64,000 nucleotides of DNA. It comes from Pseudomonas baltica (GTDB taxonomy: Bacteria > Pseudomonadota > Gammaproteobacteria > Pseudomonadales > Pseudomonadaceae). The stretch lies in assembly GCF_031880315.1 (NCBI RefSeq), contig NZ_CP134771.1:1-64000 (forward strand). Reading direction: 5' to 3'. This document shows positions 51,514-59,593 of this stretch, piece by piece. Each line of letters starts with the position of its first letter. The first letter of the stretch is position 1. The notes beneath the pieces are model-generated. The model searched no databases. It saw only the letters and a program-made list of their open reading frames with translations, and was not told the DNA's origin. The translations under genes were made by a program, and so were the position numbers.

Positions 51514-53235
51514 ATGTCCTATCGTGCCCCCCAGGACATCGCCCTCGACCTGGCCCTCGGCGCCTTGCTCGATACCCAAGTGCGCGAGGGGCATTACGCC
51601 AGCATCGCAGATGCGCGTCGCGCCGCTGCATCGATCCTGCAGAGGCACGAAGTCGGCGGCCGCGACGTCACCGCCGAACAAGCCAGCGATACCGCACTCT
51701 ACGACTCCATGGACTTCGCCCGCCTTGCGCTCTCGGCCGTCAGCGGTGTTGGCGTGTGGACCTATGAAGTGTCCAACGATTGCTTCTATTGCGACGAAGG
51801 TGTCAGCGAGCTCTATGGCATCGATGCCGAGCAGGCCGCCGCCGGGATCAAGCGCGCGGAGTTTCTGGCCAACGTTCACCCTGATGATCTGTTCGCGTTG
51901 CGCAAGACCATGGCCGGCGGCCTGGTAACGAGTGGCGACCTGGAGCTTGAGTACCGTATCGTTCACCCCGATGGCTCGATACGCTGGGTACTGTCGCGCG
52001 GACATACGTATTTCAATACCGCAGGCGAGCCGGTGCGCCGCACTGGCGTCGGTGTCGAAATGACCGCCCAACGCCTGTTGGAACAGCAATTGCGCCAAAG
52101 CCAGAAAATGGAAGCGGTCGGGCAACTGACCGGTGGCCTGGCGCACGACTTCAACAACCTGCTGACGGGCGTCATGGGCAGCCTGGAGATGGTCCGCCTG
52201 CGTATCGCCGAGGGCCGTGTGGCCGACGTCGAGCGCTACCTGAATGCCGCCCAGGGCGCATCGAACCGGGCGGCAGCACTGACTCACCGCCTGCTGGCGT
52301 TCTCCCGCCGCCAGACGCTCGAAGCCAGCCCGACCGATATCGCCAGACTGGTACAGGGCATGCTCGAACTGATCCGCAGCACGGTCGGGCCGAGCGTGCA
52401 CATCGACACCCAGAGCGAGTCCAACCTGTGGCTGACCCAGGTCGACGCCAATCAACTGGAAAACGCCCTGCTCAACCTCTGCATCAATGCGCGTGACGCC
52501 ATGCCCGCAGGCGGGACGCTGACCATCAGTACCGCCAACTGCACCCTGTACGCTCGCGCCGCCGCGGAACGCGACCTGCCGCCCGGCGAGTACCTGACCC
52601 TGAGTGTCCGCGACACCGGCAGCGGCATGACCAGCGACGTGATCGCCCATGCGTTCGATCCTTTCTTCACTACCAAGCCCACAGGAGAAGGCACGGGGTT
52701 GGGGCTGTCGATGATCTACGGGTTCGTGCGTCAGTCCGGCGGCAGCGTACAGATCCTCTCTCAGCTGGAGGTGGGCACTCAAATGACCCTTTACCTGCCC
52801 AGGTCCCGTGCCGAAGCCACTCCGTGCGCCACCCCCTCAGCGCCCGCGCTGCCCTCGGCACTCGGACAAGGCGAGACGGTATTGGTGATCGACGATGAGC
52901 CGACGGTGCGCATGCTGATCACCGAAGTACTCGAAGACCTCGGCTACACTGCGCTCGAAGCCGCAGACGGAGCCACCGGCCTGGAAGTACTGCAGCGCAA
53001 TCCACAGATCGACCTGCTGGTCACCGACGTTGGCCTGCCCGGTGGCATCAACGGCCGCCAGGTGGCCGACGCCGGCCGCACCCTGCGCCCGGACCTCAAA
53101 GTGCTGTTCATTACCGGCTATGCGCATAACGCCGCGACGTGGGAAGAGCAGCTCGCGCCGGGGATGCACCTGCTGACCAAGCCGTTTTCAATGGATGATC
53201 TGACGAGTCGGATCAAGGGTGTGATCGGGAGCTGA
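51514..53235 (+). CDS. PAS-containing hybrid histidine kinase
   Basis: A 573-residue cytoplasmic kinase. After an N-terminal segment (about 1-80), a PAS fold is at about 80-200 (YCDEGVSELYGID; HPDGSIRWVLSRG). HisKA has the phospho-His in QLTGGLAHDFNNLLTGVMG, then the ATPase boxes NLCINARDAMPAGG, DTGSGMTS and GEGTGLGLSMIYG. The C-terminal REC has VLVIDDEPTVR and phospho-Asp in LLVTDVGLPGG. It is similar in build to the kinase at 45361-47739. AGAG 5 nt before the ATG at 51514 is the only ribosome signal. The stimulus is unknown. Confidence 0.88.
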   Translation: MSYRAPQDIALDLALGALLDTQVREGHYASIADARRAAASILQRHEVGGRDVTAEQASDTALYDSMDFARLALSAVSGVGVWTYEVSNDCFYCDEGVSELYGIDAEQAAAGIKRAEFLANVHPDDLFALRKTMAGGLVTSGDLELEYRIVHPDGSIRWVLSRGHTYFNTAGEPVRRTGVGVEMTAQRLLEQQLRQSQKMEAVGQLTGGLAHDFNNLLTGVMGSLEMVRLRIAEGRVADVERYLNAAQGASNRAAALTHRLLAFSRRQTLEASPTDIARLVQGMLELIRSTVGPSVHIDTQSESNLWLTQVDANQLENALLNLCINARDAMPAGGTLTISTANCTLYARAAAERDLPPGEYLTLSVRDTGSGMTSDVIAHAFDPFFTTKPTGEGTGLGLSMIYGFVRQSGGSVQILSQLEVGTQMTLYLPRSRAEATPCATPSAPALPSALGQGETVLVIDDEPTVRMLITEVLEDLGYTALEAADGATGLEVLQRNPQIDLLVTDVGLPGGINGRQVADAGRTLRPDLKVLFITGYAHNAATWEEQLAPGMHLLTKPFSMDDLTSRIKGVIGS

Positions 53236-53589
53236 AGGTGCGGCGACATGTGAATTTCGCCAACCACAGCGCAATCTCTAAAAAACCTTAATAAACCTCT
53301 ATAGATATCTGTTTTAAAAGGTTTTTGTAGAATAATCCATTCAAAATGCTCTCTGATCAGCACCGTATAAATAGCATTATAAAGATACCTCAACTATCTG
53401 TTTTTAAAGGATTTATTGACTAATCATGCGGACATTGAGCCGCAATGCTAAGCGCGGATCACTTAGCGAGTGAGGATAGGTCCAAAAGGCGCACGCAATC
53501 CGAGCACGAGAGCGCCCAGTCGGATCAACTACACAGAGGAGTGCATCAGAGATATTTGAAGACAGGCAAGCTAAGCGCTTGATTTTGGA
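53236..53589. other. AT-rich noncoding interval with direct repeats
   Basis: 354 bp, AT-rich at 53270-53420. TATCTGTTTTAAAAGG (53306-53321) and TATCTGTTTTTAAAGG (53395-53410) are 15/16 identical direct repeats 89 bp apart. AAAAACCTT (53281-53289) / AAGGTTTTT (53318-53326) form an inverted repeat. No gene. Lying between a kinase gene and the 3' end of tRNA-Leu, it may be a remnant of an integrated element or host an unrecognised RNA. Confidence 0.5.
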
Positions 53590-53676
53590 TGGTGCCCGAA
53601 GCCGGAATCGAACCGGCACGCCCTTACGAGCGGGGGATTTTAAGTCCCATGCGTCTACCAGTTTCGCCATTCGGGC
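53590..53676 (-). tRNA. tRNA-Leu (UAA)
   Basis: An 87-nt cloverleaf read leftward, GCCCGAATGGCG to GGGCACCA with encoded CCA. Acceptor GCCCGAA/TTCGGGC and T arm GCCGGTTCGATTCCGGC are intact. The anticodon loop is CTTAAAA, anticodon TAA. The long variable arm is typical for leucine. Discriminator A. Confidence 0.95.
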
Positions 53677-53771
53677 GGCAGCGCGGTGTTGCGGATCAGT
53701 TTGAGGATTTGGCGAGTCACCTGCGGCTAATAACCGAGAGGTGCTGCCTGGATACCCCGAACAGGGAGACG

Positions 53772-53800
53772 AATATATACACCCCAGCCGCCCTAGGCAA
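53772..53800 (-). promoter_or_regulatory. Probable tRNA-Leu promoter
   Basis: Leftward -35 TTGCCT (53800-53795), 17-bp spacer, -10 TATATT (53777-53772), about 95 bp upstream of the tRNA 5' end. Confidence 0.5.
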
Positions 53801-53914
53801 GCAGAAATCCGCAATTGGACACCAGTTTTCTCTGCCGCCCCACCAATACAAACTGCTTGTGAATCAGTGGGCTAGCAAAGCTTGTGAATGTACTGAAGGA
53901 GCTTGCACGCGCGA

Positions 53915-54301
53915 TCAAGGGCCGTTGCCGCTGCACGCTACCACCTGCCCGCCGCGGTTGCAGGTGTTGTAGTTGAAGCCTTGCTTGCCGTCGTACTTGA
54001 GCTTCTCGCCGTTCGGGTCCGGGACGACCGTGACCGTGTACTTGATCCGCGTGTTATAGCCCTTGCGCAGGATCTCGGTGGCGCGCTCGTTGATGACCTG
54101 GGGCTTGGCGTCTTCGGGCGATACGCTTTTAAGTTTGGTGCGCACGGTGGTGCTCTCCCATTGGGTCGCGCCGACCTCAGGCCTGCACGGCACCGCCGCA
54201 AAGCTCACCGAGCCATTCAGGTGCGTGCACTTGAACACATCGGCTTGCGCGCCGGCAGCGCCGCCCAGGAGGAGCGTCAGGAGCGTGAGAGATCGAATCA
54301 T
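53915..54301 (-). CDS. Exported DUF4124-like protein
   Basis: A 128-residue protein with signal MIRSLTLLTLLLGGAAGAQA and the DUF4124 hallmark DVFKCTHLNGSVSFAAVPC just after cleavage. A C-terminal region has two more Cys (YNTCNRGGQVVACSGNGP), likely disulfides. Function unknown; periplasmic. It lies between tRNA-Cys and tRNA-Leu, same strand. Confidence 0.75.
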   Translation of the reverse strand: MIRSLTLLTLLLGGAAGAQADVFKCTHLNGSVSFAAVPCRPEVGATQWESTTVRTKLKSVSPEDAKPQVINERATEILRKGYNTRIKYTVTVVPDPNGEKLKYDGKQGFNYNTCNRGGQVVACSGNGP

Positions 54302-54444
54302 TGCAAACGTCCTTGTCGGGCAATAACGTCGGCGAGGTACGCCGTGGGAGGTTGGAGAGGCATATTAAATCGCCAACATCGCACGCGCAATGCCCTGATC
54401 CGGGCATCGCTCGCCCCGAGAATACCCGCCATTTTTCGGCGATC

Positions 54445-54476
54445 AAAAAAAACCCCGCAGACGTTAATCTGCGGGG
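54445..54476 (-). terminator. Terminator after tRNA-Cys
   Basis: Read leftward, CCCCGCAGA (54476-54468) and TCTGCGGGG (54461-54453) form a 9-bp stem with a 6-nt loop, followed by eight T (54452-54445). Confidence 0.9.
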
Positions 54477-54486
54477 CTTTCAAAGG

Positions 54487-54560
54487 TGGAGGCCGAGGTC
54501 GGAATCGAACCGGCATAGACGGATTTGCAATCCGCTGCATAACCATTTTGCTACTCGGCC
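54487..54560 (-). tRNA. tRNA-Cys (GCA)
   Basis: A 74-nt cloverleaf read leftward from GGCCGAGTAGC to CTCGGCCTCCA with encoded CCA. Acceptor GGCCGAG/CTCGGCC and T arm CCGGTTCGATTCCGA are present. The anticodon loop is ATTGCAAA, anticodon GCA. A terminator follows 10 bp downstream. Confidence 0.95.
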
Positions 54561-55150
54561 TCAGATGTGAAGCACCCAAACCGGCTTGCTGCACACTTTA
54601 AACTGGAGCGGGAAACGAGACCAACATCCAATCGCTAACCATTTGATTAACTTAGGGTTTTTCTCATTCCTGCCTCAGGAATGGACGCAATTCTGGACTG
54701 GTTTCGAAGGGTTGTCAACACACCGCGCGAAAAACTTCCAGGCACGGCTGTAGATTACCACTCGGAGCCAGCACCAGCCCGTATAGAGGTTTTACCCATT
54801 GGTCGGGAACCCCGATTGTTTTTTTCTAGGTAGGCAACCAGCCCTCGCCCCAGCCGCGGTTTTGCCCCCTAGCTCTGCGGATGGAAGTTGCACGCCATAC
54901 CCCAGAAACGCCGAATCGACGTTTCCAATTGCGCAGATGAAATCCGTGAGCACGTTGACACCTTGGCTGCCTTCGCGGGTCGAAGCGAGATACCTGGAAT
55001 CTTCTGCGAGCATGCACATACTCCAATTCAAATGCACCACCACCCCCGTTTGAGAGCGCGGCGATGTTCGCCTAGCCGGCGCTCCCGCGTACAGCTTGGT
55101 CAGGGCTACTGTTCATCCCCGGTAGAACCACGGGCAGGAAGGGCAGACTC
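54561..55150. other. Noncoding interval upstream of the dioxygenase pseudogene
   Basis: 590 bp without a recognisable gene. The first part should hold the tRNA-Cys promoter. The middle (54840-55050) can be read leftward as a short peptide with TDFICAIGNVDSAFLGYG, but I cannot tie it to a family. It may be a remnant of a catabolic gene. Lower GC than flanks near 54600-54680. Confidence 0.4.
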
Positions 55151-55810
55151 ATGAAAAACCTTCATGAACACACCATCACTCAAGCCGTGCTCGCCCGCAA
55201 CGCCGAAACCGGCGATGCGCGCCTGCACGAAATAATGGCCGGCCTGATACAGCACCTGGACGACTTCGCTCGGGAGACGCAGCTGACCGAAGAGGAATGG
55301 GACAGGGGCATCCAGTTTTTAACAGCGGTCGGGCAGATCTGCTCGCCGCTGCGCCAGGAGTTCATCCTGCATTCGGACACCCTGGGGCTGTCGACCCTGG
55401 TCACCGCGCAGAACAACCGCAAGCCTGAGGGCTGTACCGAAGCGACGGTCTTCGGCCCCTTCCATGTCCCGAACGCCCCGCATTTCGACCTCGGCGCAGA
55501 CATCAGCGAAGGCTTGCTTGGAACGCCCTGGTTCGTGCGCACCCACGTGCGGGACATTCACGGCAAGCCGGGACCGTGGAGGTCTGGCAGGCCGATGCTG
55601 CAGGCTTCTACGATGTCCAGAAGCCCGAGCTCGGGGAAGCGACCTTTCAAGGCCGCGCCGTGCTGCAAGCCGATGCACAAGGCACATGCCACTTTCGCAC
55701 CATCGTGCCTGACTGCTATCCGATCCCCCATGACGGCCCCCTCGGTAAATGCTGGAGGCGCTGAACCGCCATCCGTCAGACCGTGTGAAAAACTCAGTTC
55801 TCAGCGAATA

Positions 55811-55844
55811 AAGCCAATGCCCCGACTTGTCGGGGCATTGGCTT
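55811..55844. terminator. Terminator hairpin inside the IS left end
   Basis: A 16-bp perfect stem AAGCCAATGCCCCGAC (55811-55826) / GTCGGGGCATTGGCTT (55829-55844) with a 2-nt loop. It may end the transposase transcript or block read-in. Confidence 0.8.
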
Positions 55845-55873
55845 TTACGAACCGTAAAAAACAAAAGGGCCTT

Positions 55874-57298
55874 TCAGCCCATCAGCGCCATCAGTTTTCG
55901 ACCTCCCAGCACCTGGATAGCCCTTTTCAGGTTGTAGGCGTGTGTCGCCAGTGCCATTTCTGCACGAGCTCCCTTCAACTGGCGTAGCAAAAAGCGGCTA
56001 TTGCCGAAGATCCAGTGCTTCAGATTGGCGAAGGGGTGCTCAACAGTGGAGCGGCGATAGCACATCATCTCGGGATGAGCTTTCATCCGCTGCTCCATTC
56101 GCTCAAACGCCTCTTCATGGGCATGGCGCATCAGCGAGCGATGCTCGCCTTTTGTACAGCGGCTTTTCAGCAGGCAGCCCTTGCAGTCGCGGATGCTCGC
56201 TTTATAGACTCGACCACTGTTATTCAGGTATTTCGGGTTCAGTAATTTGCCAGCAGGGCACTGATATTGATCGGTGTCTTTGTTGTAACCGAAGTCTTTG
56301 CGGTCAAAATACTGCTCCCCATCACTCGCCGCGTTGGTGGATCTGTTGGGCGGGACAAATGCGGTGATCGCCGCATCCTCACACGCCTGGAACTGGGTGC
56401 CATTTGAATAACCTGCATCCGCCACAACGCAGAGTGTTGATTGCTCAAGCTCGTCTTTAACAGCTTTGGCCATCGGCTCAAGTTGGCGGTTATCGGAGCA
56501 ATCCTTAGTGACTTCGTGGTGCACGATCAAACAGTGCTTTGCGTCCACAGCGCTCTGAACGTTGTATGCCACCAATGCGACGTAAGGCCCTCGCATTTTT
56601 TGCGCATCAGGTTCGCCAACGACGTGCTGAGTCAGGTCTTGAGCTTGCATCAGTACTTGGCACGTCTGGTTATTGGCCTTCTCTACCTGCAGCTTGGCCA
56701 GCGCCACTTGTACTGCCGAGCGGTCGATCGGCTCTGCGTCTTCCTCGCGATCCGCTTCATCGAGTTGCGCCAGGTAGCGCGCAATCCTCTTGTCGAGTTT
56801 CGCTTCTCGGGCTTGAAGTGTTTTCAAGGTCAGGTGTTTGCTGCCGGAGGCGGCCGCCTGAAACTTACTGCCGTCGATGGCTACCAGCTCTCCGGCAATC
56901 AGCCCGGCCTGGCGGCAGAACCGAACGAAGGCACGACACGTTGCGACGAACGCCGCACTGTTGTCGCGCCGAAAATCGGCAATGGTTTTAAAGTCAGGGG
57001 CCAGTCGTCCCAACAACCACATGACCTCCACGTGGCGTTGGCACTCCGCTTCAAGTCGCCGCGACGAACGAATGCGCTGAAAATATCCATATAAATAGAG
57101 TTTGACTAGATCGGCGGGATCATACGAAGGGCGCCCGGTAGCCTTGGGCTTGGCTTTATCGAAGCCCAGCTGTTCGAAGTCCAGAAGCGCGACATAGGCG
57201 TCGATAACGCGAACCAGGTGATCATCGGGAATAAGCTCGTCCATCGACACAGGGAACAAAGCGGTCTGGGAACGGTTTTCACCTTGGATATAGCGCAT
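55874..57298 (-). CDS. IS1182-family transposase
   Basis: A 474-residue DDE transposase of the IS1182 family. The N-terminal part begins MRYIQGENRSQTALFPVSMDELIPDDHLVRVIDAYVALLDFEQLGF, with GRPSYDPADLVKLYLYGYFQRIRSSRRLEAECQRHVEVMWLLGRLAPDFKTIADFRR. Catalytic Asp are in VAIDGSKFQA and VVADAGYSNG. A zinc-like CxxC region follows (IRDCKGCLLKSRCTKGEHR) and the conserved Glu is in RRSTVEHPFANLKHWIFGNSRFLLR. ATG 57298 is the likely start; the ATG at 57412 lies outside the element. It looks intact and active. Confidence 0.93.
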   Translation of the reverse strand: MRYIQGENRSQTALFPVSMDELIPDDHLVRVIDAYVALLDFEQLGFDKAKPKATGRPSYDPADLVKLYLYGYFQRIRSSRRLEAECQRHVEVMWLLGRLAPDFKTIADFRRDNSAAFVATCRAFVRFCRQAGLIAGELVAIDGSKFQAAASGSKHLTLKTLQAREAKLDKRIARYLAQLDEADREEDAEPIDRSAVQVALAKLQVEKANNQTCQVLMQAQDLTQHVVGEPDAQKMRGPYVALVAYNVQSAVDAKHCLIVHHEVTKDCSDNRQLEPMAKAVKDELEQSTLCVVADAGYSNGTQFQACEDAAITAFVPPNRSTNAASDGEQYFDRKDFGYNKDTDQYQCPAGKLLNPKYLNNSGRVYKASIRDCKGCLLKSRCTKGEHRSLMRHAHEEAFERMEQRMKAHPEMMCYRRSTVEHPFANLKHWIFGNSRFLLRQLKGARAEMALATHAYNLKRAIQVLGGRKLMALMG

Positions 57299-57760
57299 AA
57301 GAAAATGCCCGTATCTAGCGATAGGGGCATTTTCTTGAATTGATGAGCATATTTCCAGGGTTTTCACACGGTCTGATCCATGGCGACCGGCGCACCTGCA
57401 TTTCATGATCACCGCACCGAATCATGAGCGCCTGGTGACCCATGTGTTTCGTGAAGGCGGTGACTATCTGGATTCGGAGGCGGTCTTCGGCGTGCGCTCT
57501 TCGTTGATTGCCAACTGGCAGGATCATCCGCCGGGTGAAGACCCGTATGGCCTCGATCGAGGGTACTGCACGCTGGATTTCGAGTGTGTGTGCTTAGTCC
57601 TTCAGGGTTCGGCGCCGACGTGCGGGCTTGACTGCCACAGCCCTAGGCAATACGCCCTCAGAAACGCCCCAGTCGGCTTATCGGGGCCTGCACGCAGCCG
57701 TGGGCTCGCGTACGTCCTAAAAGGTGGGAGCAATGACATTGTAATCATAATACAAAGACC

Positions 57761-58075
57761 TCATCCTACCTCACATCGGCGCCAGGCAACTTCCGGGCTG
57801 CCACATCCACTGCGATGCGTTGATTTCAAATGCTCCAACGGCAACACCCCTGCAGGCTTGATGGTCTTGATCGCGAAGTTGCTGCGGATGTCCCGCCCCC
57901 CCCGGTAGCCGGAGCAGCGACTCGGTCAAGAAGCGCTCGTAATCACGCAGGTCGGGCACCACCACGTGCAACAGGAAATCCGATTCCCCGGAGACCAGAA
58001 ACGCCGAAATCACCTCACGGAGCGCATTCAGCAGCGCCTTCAAACGCGTCACGGGTAGGTATCCGCTGCATTTTC
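57761..58075 (-). pseudogene. Lrp/AsnC-family regulator fragment
   Basis: Only the C-terminal effector (RAM) domain remains, without the HTH. EVISAFLVSGESDFLLHVVVPDLRDYERFLTESLLRLPG is followed, after a frameshift in an 8-base C run (57896-57903), by DIRSNFAIKTIKPAGVLPLEH. The start has been lost. It probably regulated the decayed catabolic genes nearby. Confidence 0.8.
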
Positions 58076-58120
58076 GACGCACCCTGCGCTGACAACACAG
58101 CCAGTGCAGATACGAGGCGA

Positions 58121-58897
58121 CTACCGGCCCTTCCACACCGGCGCGCGCTTCTCGACGAAGGCCTGCGGTCCCTCGTGGGCATCCTCCGAGTCCAGCATCT
58201 GGCGCATCGCCGGGTACTGCCATTGCTCCTCCATTGCCGCCGCCATGGGGCGGTCCAGGCCGCGCAGCAAGGCCTCCTTGGTCGCCCTGATGGCCAATGG
58301 GCTGCAGGCGAGAATCTGCGCGGCCCACTCGCGGGCGCAGTGCATCACATCACCACCGGTCACTTCATTGACGAAGCCCGCCGCCAGCCCTTCGGCCGCG
58401 CTCAGGCGGCGCCCGGTCAGCAGCATGCCCATGCTGCGCTTGAGACCGATGGCCCGGGGCAGGCGCTGCAAGCCACCGGCCAATGCGGCCAGGCCCACCT
58501 TCGGCTCGGGCAAGGCAAACGTGGCATGCTCGCTGGCCACCAGGATATCGCAGGCCAGGGCGAGCTCGAAGCCGCCGCCCATGGCCATGCCGTTGACTGC
58601 GCCGATGACGGGCTTGGTCAGGTCGAACCGCGCGGTGAGGCCGGCGAAGCCCCTGGCAAGCGTCACGGGCGTCTGGGCACGGGCCTGTTGCTTGAGATCG
58701 TGGCCCACGCAGAACGCCTTGCTGCCCGCCCCGGTGACAATCGCAACCCACTGCGAGGGGTCGGCGTCAAAATCATCGAACGCCTGCTCCAGCGCCTGCT
58801 GCGCCAGGGCGTTCAAGGCGTTGTGCACCTGCGGGCGGTTCAGGGTAATGAGGGTCAGCGGGCCTTCACGCTGGATGATCACCGGCGGGTTGTCCAT
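58121..58897 (-). CDS. Enoyl-CoA hydratase/isomerase
   Basis: A 258-residue crotonase. The oxyanion-hole segment KAFCVGHDLKQQA and GMAMGGGFELALACD are present. Both catalytic acids are kept: Glu of GGGFE and Glu of FALPEPKVGL. This points to a true hydratase. ATG 58897 is 13 bp from the folE stop, so the two are an operon. A role in beta-oxidation of a side chain of the P450 substrate is plausible. The variant LPEPKVGLAALAGGLQRLPR is typical of catabolic hydratases. Confidence 0.85.
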   Translation of the reverse strand: MDNPPVIIQREGPLTLITLNRPQVHNALNALAQQALEQAFDDFDADPSQWVAIVTGAGSKAFCVGHDLKQQARAQTPVTLARGFAGLTARFDLTKPVIGAVNGMAMGGGFELALACDILVASEHATFALPEPKVGLAALAGGLQRLPRAIGLKRSMGMLLTGRRLSAAEGLAAGFVNEVTGGDVMHCAREWAAQILACSPLAIRATKEALLRGLDRPMAAAMEEQWQYPAMRQMLDSEDAHEGPQAFVEKRAPVWKGR

Positions 58898-58910
58898 GGG
58901 CGGCTTCACC

Positions 58911-59468
58911 CTAGCGCTTGCCAATCAATTGCAGAAACTCCTGACGGGTGTTCACCGAATCGCGGAACGCCCCCAGCATCACCGAGGTGGTCATCACCGA
59001 GTTCTGCTTTTCAACCCCGCGCATCATCATGCACATGTGCTGAGCCTCGATCACCACCGCGACCCCGGCGGCGGCGGTCACTTCCTGCAGGGCCGAGGCG
59101 ATCTGCCGGGTCAGGTTTTCCTGGATCTGCAGGCGCCGCGCGAACATGTCGACGATCCGCGCGACCTTGGACAGCCCCAGCACCTTGCCACTGGGAATGT
59201 AGCCGACGTGGGCCTTGCCGATGAAGGGCAACAGATGGTGCTCGCACAGGGAATAGAGCTCGATGTCCTTGACGATGACGATCTCGTCAGTGTCGGACGC
59301 GAACAGCGCACCGTTGAGAACCTCGTGCAGGTCTTTGTGGTAGCCGTTGCACAGGAAGCGCATGGCCTTGGCAGCCCGGGCCGGGGTGTCGAGCAAGCCT
59401 TCGCGGTGAGGGTTTTCGCCCAGGCCCTCCAGGATTTCCCGGTAATGTACTGCTAGCTTCTCGCTCAT
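58911..59468 (-). CDS. folE: GTP cyclohydrolase I (FolE)
   Basis: A 185-residue homodecameric GTP cyclohydrolase I of the FolE1 type. Zinc ligands are Cys and His in [38 protein letters not shown] and Cys in [18 protein letters not shown]. It makes 7,8-dihydroneopterin triphosphate from GTP. It is unusual beside P450 and enoyl-CoA hydratase genes: housekeeping folE is normally elsewhere. It has its own upstream site (59544-59556) shared with the amidohydrolase promoter. Confidence 0.92.
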   Translation of the reverse strand: MSEKLAVHYREILEGLGENPHREGLLDTPARAAKAMRFLCNGYHKDLHEVLNGALFASDTDEIVIVKDIELYSLCEHHLLPFIGKAHVGYIPSGKVLGLSKVARIVDMFARRLQIQENLTRQIASALQEVTAAAGVAVVIEAQHMCMMMRGVEKQNSVMTTSVMLGAFRDSVNTRQEFLQLIGKR

Positions 59469-59543
59469 GAGTACCTCGTGTTTTGAAGTACCAACGCAGG
59501 ATGTGGCCCCTGCACAACGGGCCGGTCGAGCGAGGATATTAGC

Positions 59544-59556
59544 TGACTATATGTCA
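59544..59556. promoter_or_regulatory. Palindromic element shared with amidohydrolase promoter
   Basis: TGACTATATGTCA, 76 bp upstream of folE, in the only gap (59469-59593) between the ferredoxin reductase and folE. CTGACTATATGNCA recurs at 63274-63287. Confidence 0.5.
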
Positions 59557-59593
59557 ATTATCTAGCTTGAAAACACCGGCCATTGCGCCACCG

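Larger units (their letters stand above)
55775..57375 (-). mobile_element. IS1182-family insertion sequence
   Basis: A complete element of about 1.6 kb. The 15-bp terminal inverted repeats are CAGACCGTGTGAAAA (55777-55791, and inverted at 57361-57375). ATCC flanks it on both sides (55771-55774 and 57376-57379), a 4-bp target duplication. Joining the flanks restores the dioxygenase reading LNRHPWRPAHLHF, which fixes the borders within about 2 bp. One transposase gene, an internal hairpin terminator near the left end. Confidence 0.9.
55151..57600 (+). pseudogene. Intradiol ring-cleavage dioxygenase, broken by frameshifts and an IS
   Basis: A broken intradiol (hydroxyquinol/catechol 1,2-) dioxygenase. 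The first part is clear: HTITQAVLARNAETGDARLHEIMAGLIQHLDDFARE to GCTEATVFGPFHVPNAPHFDLGADISEG. A deletion (about 10 nt) near 55570 moves the reading frame to TVEVWQADAAGFYDVQKPELGE and CHFRTIVPDCYPIPHDGPLG. A second 1-nt shift near 55748 leads to MLEALNRHP. The IS1182-type element then interrupts it at 55775. After the element the reading resumes WRPAHLHFMITAPNHERLVTHVFREGGDYLDSEAVFGVRSSLIANW to about 57590. The enzyme would open an aromatic ring; here it is dead. SD AGGAAGG before the start is intact. Confidence 0.88.

Noticed and set aside
53236-53589. AT-rich repeats considered as a CRISPR array or origin
   Set aside because: Only two imperfect 16-bp copies with no regular spacer pattern, and no DnaA-box cluster was recognised.
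54792-55043. Short leftward open frame of 83 codons with TDFICAIGNVDSAFLGYG
   Set aside because: No ribosome site or family match. It could be a gene remnant, so it is mentioned only in the interval description.
57299-57412. Longer transposase start at 57412
   Set aside because: It begins outside the IS end at 57375, in host dioxygenase sequence.
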